Below are positions 1 through 6,659 of a stretch of DNA of 8,220 nucleotides, one piece after another (the first letter of the stretch is position 1; every line of letters starts with the position of its first letter). The notes under the pieces were generated by a model. It did no database searches and was not told the DNA's origin. It was given only the letters and a program-made list of their open reading frames with translations. The translations under genes were made by a program, and so were the position numbers. The stretch is from Euryarchaeota archaeon UBA82 (GTDB lineage: Archaea > Thermoplasmatota > Poseidoniia > Poseidoniales > Poseidoniaceae): contig DAKQ01000065.1 in assembly GCA_002496635.1 (NCBI GenBank), forward strand, positions 1-8,220, written 5' to 3'.

Positions 1-1
1 C

Positions 2-1885
2 ATCGACAAGAGAATGCTTCATCAAACACGCCCAGGCCTTCTTATTGCAACTTTGGGGATCGGTCTTGGTGGACTTTGGGCATACATGGTTCTTGATTGG
101 GGTGGTTATTGGGCTTGGGATCCAGTGGAAACAGGTTCCTTCCTGCCTTGGCTTGCTCTTGTCCTCATGGGGCATTTACGCACCCGTCCAGGCAAGACTT
201 CGACGTTGATGTGGACTGGACTTGGCTTGGCAGCAGGTGCTCTCGCGTTATTCGCAACGCTTGTCACACGTGCAGGCGGTGTTTGGGCCGCTTCAGTTCA
301 CACATTTGTTGTAAAAGGAGAAGGAACACAGCCAACAGATGTTTTCAGTAGAATGTTGCTCCTCAAGGACAAAGCTGAAGGTGTTGAAATTGTATCCTAC
401 GTCCTCGTCATTCTTCTTTTATGTGGAGTGTTTATTCGAGCGACACAAGGACAAACAAAACGGCCAATCTCCTATCTTTTCTTCATTCCAATCGTCGGAG
501 CAGCCATTGCAGTCTTGTTTGATTATACATCCTACGAACATGTTCCTGCGTTGTTCTTTGTCGGAGTTGTATTTGCTCCAACGTTGGTTGAATGGCCTCA
601 AAAAAGGCTCATTCCGGATGAGGAACTCTGGTCGTACAAAGGCTATCTTTCACTACCTTGGTTGATTATTGTCCCACTAGTGGCCTGGGTATTGACTAAG
701 GATCTTCTCTTCACCTTGCTGAATGCCTTGATTTTCGCACCACTGTACACCGCTAATGATGCCCGCAAAGCATGGGGATGGGGTGCGGCTGGAACAATGA
801 TGTGTCTCGCATCAGCGTGGTCTGGATTGGTTGATTTATACATAGCAGCAATTCTACTTGGATTCTTTATTTTACCTTGGCTTGTTATGGGAGAAGAAGA
901 GACGGTATCAGAAAATTGGCTTTCTCGACGATTCATTCTCCGCTTGGCATTGTGGGCTCCAGTTGTCCTTACCAGCCTTTATCTTATTCTCACCCTCGTT
1001 ATCCTGATTTCAAGTATTGATGCTGTTCAATTCGAAGCACACGAGTTGTATGGTGCACCATTCATCATGGCCGTTGCATTATCGATGTTTGCTTACACAT
1101 CCCGCCATCAATCACCTCAACGGATTGCTTCGATTGTCGTAGGCGTTGCTTTGGTGTCCATCCTTTTCGCTGCATTCCTTCCTTCAGCATTAGGCGGTGA
1201 TGCAAGCGAGCCGATTTCAGAATACCTTTCGAGAGGAACAATCGCATGGTTGGTTCTTCCAGCCGTGTTAGTTGCTGTCGTTCCAATGGGTGCAGAAGTC
1301 GTTCGAAGAGTCCAAACCCCAGGTGTCAACAAAATAGCACCAGCTGCTCACTTGGTTCACTTCGGCCTCTTACTCCTCTTGATTGGTCACGTGTTTACGA
1401 CCGTTCTTGTTGACCGTGGTGATGCATCTCATCGCATAACGTTAGTACGCGGCGAATTCGTTGAAGATGGAGGCTATCAGTACATGTTTGAAGAAATTGT
1501 CCTCGATGATGAGAATCTCGAAGTCGGAGATAGATATGTAGGGGCTGTCATCAGTGTCTATCAAGACGGTGAAAAGATCGGTACAGTTCAACCAGGATTG
1601 ATTGGATTCGACGGTTCTTCGAACCCGCCCCGCAGCGAGGTGGATACGCTGGTTCGCTCTCACGGAGACATCGTGTTCATTTTCGATGGTTCTCAATCTT
1701 CGAGTATGATGCAACAGGTTCAATCCGACGGCGAAGAATCTGTTCAAAGGATGCGAGTCATCATCTATGACCTTCCAGCATCCCATTTAGTCTGGGCTGG
1801 ATGGGCCATTATGATGGTAGGAATGGCCTGGTTAACGGTCCTTGATGCACGCCAAACTCCTCACTTTAAGGCCGAAGAAGAGTAG
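2..1885 (+). CDS. ccmF: Cytochrome c haem lyase subunit CcmF (5'-truncated by window edge)
   Basis: Membrane protein of system I cytochrome c maturation, which takes haem from CcmE and attaches it to apocytochrome CXXCH motifs on the outer face of the membrane. The reading frame is open to the first base, so the ATG at 14 is internal. Numbering from that ATG, the WWD haem-binding motif WGGYWAWDPVETGSFLPWL lies at 29-47, followed by His54 (matching E. coli His261) and SVHTF with His96 (matching His303). His446 or His449 in a later helix should match His491. About 15 hydrophobic segments are visible, then a soluble domain near 465-590, a final helix near 593-612 and a charged tail. By alignment to E. 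coli, roughly 200 N-terminal residues lie outside the window. The His303-to-His491 distance is about 350 residues here against 188 in E. coli, so the core is enlarged. The next gene starts 63 bases downstream. Family assignment is firm; NrfE/CcsA-like relatives are less likely because of the long C-terminal soluble domain. Confidence 0.93.
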   Translation: MDKRMLHQTRPGLLIATLGIGLGGLWAYMVLDWGGYWAWDPVETGSFLPWLALVLMGHLRTRPGKTSTLMWTGLGLAAGALALFATLVTRAGGVWAASVHTFVVKGEGTQPTDVFSRMLLLKDKAEGVEIVSYVLVILLLCGVFIRATQGQTKRPISYLFFIPIVGAAIAVLFDYTSYEHVPALFFVGVVFAPTLVEWPQKRLIPDEELWSYKGYLSLPWLIIVPLVAWVLTKDLLFTLLNALIFAPLYTANDARKAWGWGAAGTMMCLASAWSGLVDLYIAAILLGFFILPWLVMGEEETVSENWLSRRFILRLALWAPVVLTSLYLILTLVILISSIDAVQFEAHELYGAPFIMAVALSMFAYTSRHQSPQRIASIVVGVALVSILFAAFLPSALGGDASEPISEYLSRGTIAWLVLPAVLVAVVPMGAEVVRRVQTPGVNKIAPAAHLVHFGLLLLLIGHVFTTVLVDRGDASHRITLVRGEFVEDGGYQYMFEEIVLDDENLEVGDRYVGAVISVYQDGEKIGTVQPGLIGFDGSSNPPRSEVDTLVRSHGDIVFIFDGSQSSSMMQQVQSDGEESVQRMRVIIYDLPASHLVWAGWAIMMVGMAWLTVLDARQTPHFKAEEE

Positions 1886-1948
1886 TATCTTGAGCCAATT
1901 GACTTATGAACGCCATCAGAGTCGGCGGAGCATTCAGGTGATGAACAC

Positions 1949-2647
1949 ATGGAAGAAGGCGACATTATTCACGTTGATTACGACCTCTACAATGGCGAAA
2001 CAGGCGATTTGATCGAGACAACAAAAGAAGCAACTGCGAAGGAACATGAAGTACACGAAGAAAACCGCACATACCAACCAATGGTTTGTGTTGTTGGATC
2101 TGGCTCTCTTATTCCTGGATTTGAAGAAGCTCTCCTCGCTGCAAAGCCAAACAAGGACATCGAACTCGAACTAGCACCTGCAGATGCGTACGGAGAGAAA
2201 GACTCTGAACAAATCGAAACGATCAGTATCGACAAACTACGACGTGCGGTCCGAGACCCGAACCAACTCTATCTCGGCGCTCCAGTCAACATCGGCGGAC
2301 GACAAGGATACTTGTCTTTCCTCGCTGCAGGCCGTGCTCGTATCGATTACAACCATCCAATGGCTGGAAAGACACTCAAGTACGACTTCAAAATCGTTAA
2401 GGTCGTTGAAGGCAAGGAAGAAAAAGTTGCAGCATTGCTTGAATCAAATACTGGCCACTCTGATTTCGGAGTTACCTTTGATGGAGACGATCTCAACATC
2501 GTTATTCCACAAACAATGCTCTTCGACACCAATGCGGCAATGATGAAATTCCGTTTGGTTACAGTTCTAAGAGATGCTGTAGAATGTGGTAAGGTGTCCT
2601 TTATTGAAGAGCACGAACCTCGAGTCGCAGCAACAGAAGAAGAGTGA
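1949..2647 (+). CDS. FKBP-type peptidyl-prolyl cis-trans isomerase, archaeal long form (SlyD-like)
   Basis: Predicted cytosolic prolyl isomerase and folding chaperone. No signal peptide or membrane helix is visible. The FKBP fold starts at residue 1 (GDIIHVDYDLYNGETGDLIE) and contains the hallmark GSGSLIPGFEEAL at 50-62 and AYGEKD at 80-85. It is interrupted at about 86-130 by the insert-in-flap chaperone domain found in SlyD and archaeal FKBPs, then resumes with DYNHPMAGKTLKYDFKI at 133-149. Residues from about 155 to 225 form an extra C-terminal domain, as in the long archaeal FKBP26-type proteins; its role here is unknown. The acidic tail ends in EEE and has no His-rich metal-binding stretch like E. 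coli SlyD. The ATG at 1949 is supported by AGGTGAT at 1936-1942, six bases upstream; another ATG at 1941 is out of frame. The closeness to ccmF allows cotranscription, but no functional link is shown. Confidence 0.93.
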   Translation: MEEGDIIHVDYDLYNGETGDLIETTKEATAKEHEVHEENRTYQPMVCVVGSGSLIPGFEEALLAAKPNKDIELELAPADAYGEKDSEQIETISIDKLRRAVRDPNQLYLGAPVNIGGRQGYLSFLAAGRARIDYNHPMAGKTLKYDFKIVKVVEGKEEKVAALLESNTGHSDFGVTFDGDDLNIVIPQTMLFDTNAAMMKFRLVTVLRDAVECGKVSFIEEHEPRVAATEEE

Positions 2648-2660
2648 ATCTTCCATAGGG

Positions 2661-2670
2661 AAGAAATATT
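2661..2670 (+). promoter_or_regulatory. Weak candidate archaeal TATA box before the DUF63 gene
   Basis: In the short spacer after the FKBP gene, a purine-rich start followed by AAATATT resembles a BRE plus TATA element. Initiation about 25 bases downstream would fall near 2692, just ahead of the GAGGA ribosome site, leaving a leader of about 13 bases. The match is loose and the neighbouring genes could simply be cotranscribed. Confidence 0.2.
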
Positions 2671-2704
2671 GCCCACATCCTAGTCGCAAGAATGAGGACA
2701 GTCC

Positions 2705-4087
2705 ATGAGTTCGATTGAGTCCATTGATGAAATTCTTCAAAATCATGAACCTGCGTTGCCTTCAAGCCGCCTTTCAGTACTTGAAAAGGCAGCTACAAGG
2801 ATTGTTCTGGGATTAGGAGTTCTTCTTCTACTTGGATTGATTTTTCAAAATGAAATGGTATGGGATGACGGATTACGGCCAGTCATTTGGGAACCAGTCG
2901 AAGCAGATGCTGGTGAGCAAGGGGATGAAGGATATACTCCTCAAAATACAGCGATCTATACATTCGGTCTCCTGGTTTCAGTCGTAGTCTTTCAAGCGCT
3001 CTTCCGTACGCTTAATCTTCCTGTGAATGATAAGATGGTGTATGCCTTAATCGCCTGGGTTTGTCTTGCACCGATCCTTAGAGTACTCGAAGATGCAGAC
3101 TTTTTCCCTTCTTCTATCGATTGGCTTCTCATTTCCCCAATCATTCATCTTCATCTTGCAACCTGGCTCATCGGCATAGGGATCTTTTGTTACTTCGTAG
3201 GAAAGCACTGGGATGATGTCGAAGGTGATTTCGGGGAACTGAATCTCAGGATTCGTCTGGTACCAGTTCTTTGCTTGGCACTCTTTGCTATGTGGGCATT
3301 GTTGTTTAGGCCAGGATATATTGCTCACGAAACCGGTGTCGTCTGGATTATTGTAGGTCTTGTCTTTGGTTTTGGTTCTCTCATATTTACAATGCACAAT
3401 ACTCGAGATTGGGATTCGGTCTCTCGAGGATTGCTTTCCTTCGCAGTAGGTGCTTGTTTCGTTGGGCTCGGTCATTGGGCTCAGTTAGCATCTACGCCTT
3501 GGTTACAAGAATCTGGGCGAATGCCAAATGACATCGTTTTGTGGCCTGCTTTAGTTGTTTTAGGAATACCTGCGCTGGTGTGCTATGCGCTGTATCGAAT
3601 TGGAAAGGACGATGCACAGCAACTCAAACTCAGTGGCTTTGAAGCAGGCGTCCTTCCAGAAGGCGTTTCAATCAAAGCATGGGAAGCAGAGGAAAAGGTC
3701 GTAGCGAAGCATCCTATTGAACTCCTTTCGAAGAAGGCACTTCTCGCCAGTCCACTTGTCCTTGCCATGGTCTTTGGGCAACTCTGCGACGGATTGGCTA
3801 CAATGGTTGGAATTGATTATTTCGACTATACTGAAAAGCATCCTCTCAGTGACGCAGTAATCCAGTATGGTGGAACCATTAGCGATTCAATTGGCTGGGA
3901 TGTTGAGGGTGCTTGGCTGTTCGCCTTGGTGAAGGCTGCTCTTGTTGGAATCATCACCTACATTTTCATAGAAATGCGTGTCGAAAATAGGCAAGCACAT
4001 CTCCGCATGCTCATTGTATTGGCCGTTTTGATCGTCGGTCTCGCTCCAGGATTGCGAGATATTGGGCGATTGATGCTCGGTGTTTGA
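2705..4087 (+). CDS. DUF63 family polytopic membrane protein, function unknown
   Basis: Integral membrane protein of 460 residues with about 11 hydrophobic segments, near 31-48, 83-101, 112-127, 141-164, 185-201, 211-230, 243-262, 279-298, 347-366, 403-421 and 433-450. I assign it to DUF63, an archaeal family without known function, from three remembered signatures: APILRVLEDADFF with ISPIIH (122-148), LCDGLATMVGIDYFDYTEKH (360-379), and the C-terminal APGLRDIGRLMLGV (447-460). The conserved Arg, Asp, Glu and His inside or next to helices suggest a transport or membrane-enzyme role, but this is inference. A charged loop at about 300-345 separates the N-terminal helices from the more conserved C-terminal part. 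At 460 residues it is longer than the roughly 280-residue members I recall, mainly because of additional N-terminal and central helices. ATG 2705 is supported by GAGGA at 2694-2698, six bases upstream. It lies 57 bases after the FKBP gene and 53 before the carboxyltransferase ATG. Confidence 0.82.
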   Translation: MSSIESIDEILQNHEPALPSSRLSVLEKAATRIVLGLGVLLLLGLIFQNEMVWDDGLRPVIWEPVEADAGEQGDEGYTPQNTAIYTFGLLVSVVVFQALFRTLNLPVNDKMVYALIAWVCLAPILRVLEDADFFPSSIDWLLISPIIHLHLATWLIGIGIFCYFVGKHWDDVEGDFGELNLRIRLVPVLCLALFAMWALLFRPGYIAHETGVVWIIVGLVFGFGSLIFTMHNTRDWDSVSRGLLSFAVGACFVGLGHWAQLASTPWLQESGRMPNDIVLWPALVVLGIPALVCYALYRIGKDDAQQLKLSGFEAGVLPEGVSIKAWEAEEKVVAKHPIELLSKKALLASPLVLAMVFGQLCDGLATMVGIDYFDYTEKHPLSDAVIQYGGTISDSIGWDVEGAWLFALVKAALVGIITYIFIEMRVENRQAHLRMLIVLAVLIVGLAPGLRDIGRLMLGV

Positions 4088-4129
4088 TGCGACGGTGATT
4101 TGAAGTTCCTAAGCCGATTGGTCTGCAAT

Positions 4130-4135
4130 AGGTGG
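4130..4135 (+). promoter_or_regulatory. Shine-Dalgarno AGGTGG that selects ATG 4141
   Basis: AGGTG pairs with the conserved 3' end of 16S rRNA and sits about six bases before ATG 4141. The in-frame GTG at 4132 lies inside this ribosome site and has no comparable site of its own upstream, so the GTG is the less likely start. The FKBP gene uses the same AGGTG core at a similar distance. Confidence 0.65.
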
Positions 4136-4140
4136 CAGGG

Positions 4141-5751
4141 ATGGATCGACTTCCGACACGAGTAAACAAAGCCGATCCTGATTTCTCTGCACGTCGAGAA
4201 CACAATCTCGCATTGATTGAAACTTTGCGAGAACGCCTTGATGTTGTCAGTAATGGTGGTGGCGAAAAGTACGTTGCTCGCCATCGAAGTCGGAATAAGA
4301 TGCTTGCACGTGAGCGTATTGAACGTATTATCGACCCTGGGACGGCTTTTCTTGAACTCTCTCCATTAGCAGCATATGGGTTGTATGATGGGCGTGCTCA
4401 CTCAGCTGGTATTGTGACAGGAATTGGGAGTGTTCATGGGCGTGAAGTCCTCTTTGTAGCAAATGATGCTACTGTCAAAGGCGGTTCGTATTATCCAATG
4501 ACTGTCAAGAAACACATTCGTGCTCAAACAGTTGCTCATGAGAACCATCTTCCATGCATCTATCTTGTCGATTCAGGTGGTGCCTTCCTTCCTATGCAAG
4601 ATGAGGTCTTTCCAGACATTGGTCACTTTGGACGTATCTTCCGCAATCAAGCCAAGATGTCTGGAGATGGCATCCCTCAGGTTGCTGCCGTCCTCGGCTC
4701 ATGTACAGCAGGCGGAGCATATGTTCCAGCAATGAGCGATGAGTCAATCATTGTCAAAGGAAATGGGACCATCTTCCTAGCAGGGCCTCCGTTGGTCAAG
4801 GCTGCAACTGGGGAAGAAGTAACAGCAGAAGAATTGGGCGGAGCTGAAGTCCACACAGTGCAATCAGGCGTTGCAGATCATTATGCTGAAGATGAATCCG
4901 AAGCATTACGAATGGTTCGAAACGTTGTGGAAAATCTCGGACCACGTAGCCTTGCACCAGCAGCAACTCGAGACCCCGAACCTCCTGCTCACGATGTTGA
5001 AGATTTACTTGGATTGATTCCAAGTGATAATCGTACACCAATCGATGTACGTGAAATCATTTCTCGTATTGTTGATGGTTCACGATTCCATGAATTCAAA
5101 TCACGATATGGGACGACACTAATCTGTGGTTTTGCTCATATACATGGCCATAAAGTTGGAATTGTAGCCAACAATGGGATCCTCTTTTCGGAATCTTCTG
5201 TCAAAGGCGCACACTTTGTTGAGTTGTGCGGTCAGAGAGGAATCTCTCTGGTCTTCCTTCAGAATATTACTGGCTTCATGGTTGGAAAGGCCTACGAAGC
5301 AGGCGGTATTGCCAAAGATGGTGCTAAACTCGTTACAGCAGTATCTTGCGTCAATGTTCCTAAGTTCACGATTATCGTTGGTGGCTCTCATGGAGCAGGA
5401 AATTACGGTATGTGCGGTCGTGCATACGATCCTCGCTTCCTTTTCATGTGGCCAAACAGCAGAATCTCAGTTATGGGCGGCCCACAAGCTGCAGATGTAT
5501 TGACGACTGTAAAACAAGATCAACGTGCTCGAGAAGGTCTTCTTCCTATGGACGGAGACGAACTCGAAGAGTTCCGCTCTCCAATCCTTGAGAAGTATGA
5601 GCGAGAAGGTTCGCCTTACTATTCCACCGCTCGTTTATGGGATGATGGCATCATCGATCCTCGAGATACGAGAGATGTCCTCGGGCTCTGTCTTGCTTCA
5701 TCTCGGAATGCGCCAATGCCAGAAGGAAAATACGGAATTTTCAGAATGTAA
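4141..5751 (+). CDS. mccB: Methylcrotonyl-CoA carboxylase, carboxyltransferase (beta) subunit
   Basis: Transfers the carboxyl group from carboxybiotin to 3-methylcrotonyl-CoA, giving 3-methylglutaconyl-CoA in leucine degradation. It is a double crotonase-fold carboxyltransferase of 536 residues, full length for the family (about 535). Numbering from ATG 4141, the N-terminal half carries [17 protein letters not shown] (80-96), [12 protein letters not shown] (108-119), [16 protein letters not shown] (144-159) and the oxyanion segment [16 protein letters not shown] (186-201). The C-terminal half carries [20 protein letters not shown] (375-394), [19 protein letters not shown] (415-433) and [14 protein letters not shown] (439-452). 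The long conserved linkers and the GKYGIFRM terminus fit methylcrotonyl- rather than propionyl- or acetyl-CoA carboxylase. Geranyl-CoA carboxylase is a close relative and cannot be excluded. GSH at 415-417 replaces the GSF I recall in many bacterial homologues. It leads a cluster with the hydratase 41 bases downstream. GTG 4132 would add three residues. Confidence 0.93.
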   Translation: MDRLPTRVNKADPDFSARREHNLALIETLRERLDVVSNGGGEKYVARHRSRNKMLARERIERIIDPGTAFLELSPLAAYGLYDGRAHSAGIVTGIGSVHGREVLFVANDATVKGGSYYPMTVKKHIRAQTVAHENHLPCIYLVDSGGAFLPMQDEVFPDIGHFGRIFRNQAKMSGDGIPQVAAVLGSCTAGGAYVPAMSDESIIVKGNGTIFLAGPPLVKAATGEEVTAEELGGAEVHTVQSGVADHYAEDESEALRMVRNVVENLGPRSLAPAATRDPEPPAHDVEDLLGLIPSDNRTPIDVREIISRIVDGSRFHEFKSRYGTTLICGFAHIHGHKVGIVANNGILFSESSVKGAHFVELCGQRGISLVFLQNITGFMVGKAYEAGGIAKDGAKLVTAVSCVNVPKFTIIVGGSHGAGNYGMCGRAYDPRFLFMWPNSRISVMGGPQAADVLTTVKQDQRAREGLLPMDGDELEEFRSPILEKYEREGSPYYSTARLWDDGIIDPRDTRDVLGLCLASSRNAPMPEGKYGIFRM

Positions 5752-5755
5752 ATTC

Positions 5756-5781
5756 CAATTGAAAATTTAAAATTACAATTG
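5756..5781. promoter_or_regulatory. AT-rich quasi-palindrome before the hydratase gene, possible promoter or operator
   Basis: Two CAATTG hexamers (5756-5761 and 5776-5781) flank a 14-base stretch made only of A and T. The 26-base unit matches its own reverse complement at 22 positions. The core contains TTTAAAATT (5766-5774) preceded by GAAAA, which resembles a BRE plus TATA element. Initiation 25 bases on would fall at or just after the ATG at 5793, which conflicts with the GAGGT ribosome site at 5781-5785, so a promoter is only one reading; an operator or plain AT-rich spacer are others. Confidence 0.25.
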
Positions 5782-5792
5782 AGGTTTTTAGA

Positions 5793-6650
5793 ATGATAAC
5801 AATGGATAATCCCCCTGAAACAAAACTCGTTTCCTTGATTGTAGATGGGAGTTCAGCACGTGTTGAATTAGCCCGAGAAGACAAATATAATGCCATGAAT
5901 GTAACGATGATTACAGAACTGATTGAGATCTTTGAATGGACTGCTGAACGAAGTGCTGGACGCCAAGACGCATTGCTTGATTCGAATGGAAATCAATACC
6001 TACGAACCTTGGTTCTTTCAGGAAAAGGGCGTCACTTCTGCGCAGGTGCTGACATCAACATGATGCGAGATGCTGGTGCAAATACGCCAGAAGAAAACAG
6101 AAAGGATAGCGAACGTCTCGATCGACTCTTCAATGGATTGTGGTCACATCCATGTTTCACAATCGGAGCAATACAAGGTGTTGCGCTTGGTGGAGGTGCG
6201 GGATTAATCGCTTGCCTTGATTATGTGATAGGAACTCAGGATGTTAAAATCGCACTCTCTGAAGCGAAGTTGGGTATTCTCCCAGCAGTTATCGGCCCTT
6301 ACGTGTACCGGAGAGTCGGTTCCGCAAATTTCCGTCGTTTGGCGATGCAAGCGAGTCGAATCAAGGCAGAAGAAGCACTTCGAATCGGATTTATTGAACG
6401 AGTTGTCGATGATCAAGACGCGTTTACAGAAGCTATTGCCTCAATCATTTCAGAAGTTCTCACCACTGGGCCAAGTGCAGCAACGCTTGCAAAAGAACTC
6501 AGTGTTGGATTTGACCGATGGACAGGTGACGATGAATCTCTTCGCAACTGGACACTTGATTTCACAAGTAGAATGCGTGGTTCAAGAGAAGGCCAAGAAG
6601 GGCTGTCCTCATTCTTAGAAAAGCGGCCAGCGGATTGGAAACCAGAATGA
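5793..6650 (+). CDS. liuC: Enoyl-CoA hydratase/isomerase family, LiuC-like methylglutaconyl-CoA hydratase
   Basis: Crotonase-fold enzyme expected to hydrate 3-methylglutaconyl-CoA to HMG-CoA, the step after the neighbouring carboxylase. The 285 residues cover the whole fold. The first oxyanion-hole segment is HFCAGADINMM (81-91). The second is GVALGGGAGLIACLD (129-143), and SEAKLGILPAVIGPYV follows at 156-171. Glu157 aligns with catalytic Glu164 of rat crotonase, but the Glu144 position is Gly137. From memory, bacterial LiuC and AtuE hydratases share this Gly and the SEVKLGLxPAxISPYV-like run, so the change supports this subfamily rather than loss of activity. An insert at about 54-70 lengthens the loop before the first oxyanion segment. 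ATG 5793 has GAGGT seven bases upstream; ATG 5802 would be too far from it. Its position between the two carboxylase genes mirrors liuB-liuC-liuD. Isohexenylglutaconyl-CoA hydratase is the main alternative. Confidence 0.85.
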   Translation: MITMDNPPETKLVSLIVDGSSARVELAREDKYNAMNVTMITELIEIFEWTAERSAGRQDALLDSNGNQYLRTLVLSGKGRHFCAGADINMMRDAGANTPEENRKDSERLDRLFNGLWSHPCFTIGAIQGVALGGGAGLIACLDYVIGTQDVKIALSEAKLGILPAVIGPYVYRRVGSANFRRLAMQASRIKAEEALRIGFIERVVDDQDAFTEAIASIISEVLTTGPSAATLAKELSVGFDRWTGDDESLRNWTLDFTSRMRGSREGQEGLSSFLEKRPADWKPE

Positions 6651-6653
6651 GGT
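6649..6653 (+). promoter_or_regulatory. Shine-Dalgarno GAGGT that selects ATG 6660
   Basis: GAGGT overlaps the hydratase stop codon and lies six bases before ATG 6660. It directly abuts the upstream in-frame ATG at 6654, leaving no room for initiation there, so the biotin carboxylase most likely begins MIRRVLVANRGE. Confidence 0.65.
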
Positions 6654-6659
6654 ATGACG

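Noticed and set aside
1442..1786. Antisense open frame of 114 codons opposite the ccmF 3' part
   Set aside because: Fully nested in the conserved CcmF soluble domain and without recognisable family features.
1895..1902. CCAATTGA shared with 5755-5762, both just after stop codons
   Set aside because: Eight bases only, and CAATTG also occurs inside the DUF63 coding region near 3888; a chance match is likely.
1886..1935. Spacer after ccmF examined for terminator, tRNA or small gene
   Set aside because: Only about 50 bases with no stem-loop, T-run or plausible reading frame beyond the FKBP ribosome site.
3047..3475. Antisense open frame of 142 codons opposite the DUF63 gene
   Set aside because: Lies wholly inside a strong coding gene, has a composition rich in charged and polar residues with no recognisable motif, and no ribosome site was evident; it is a shadow frame.
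4088..4129. Spacer before the carboxyltransferase gene examined for promoter or terminator
   Set aside because: No convincing TATA-like stretch, T-run or hairpin was seen; the leucine block may be read through from upstream or use a promoter I cannot recognise.
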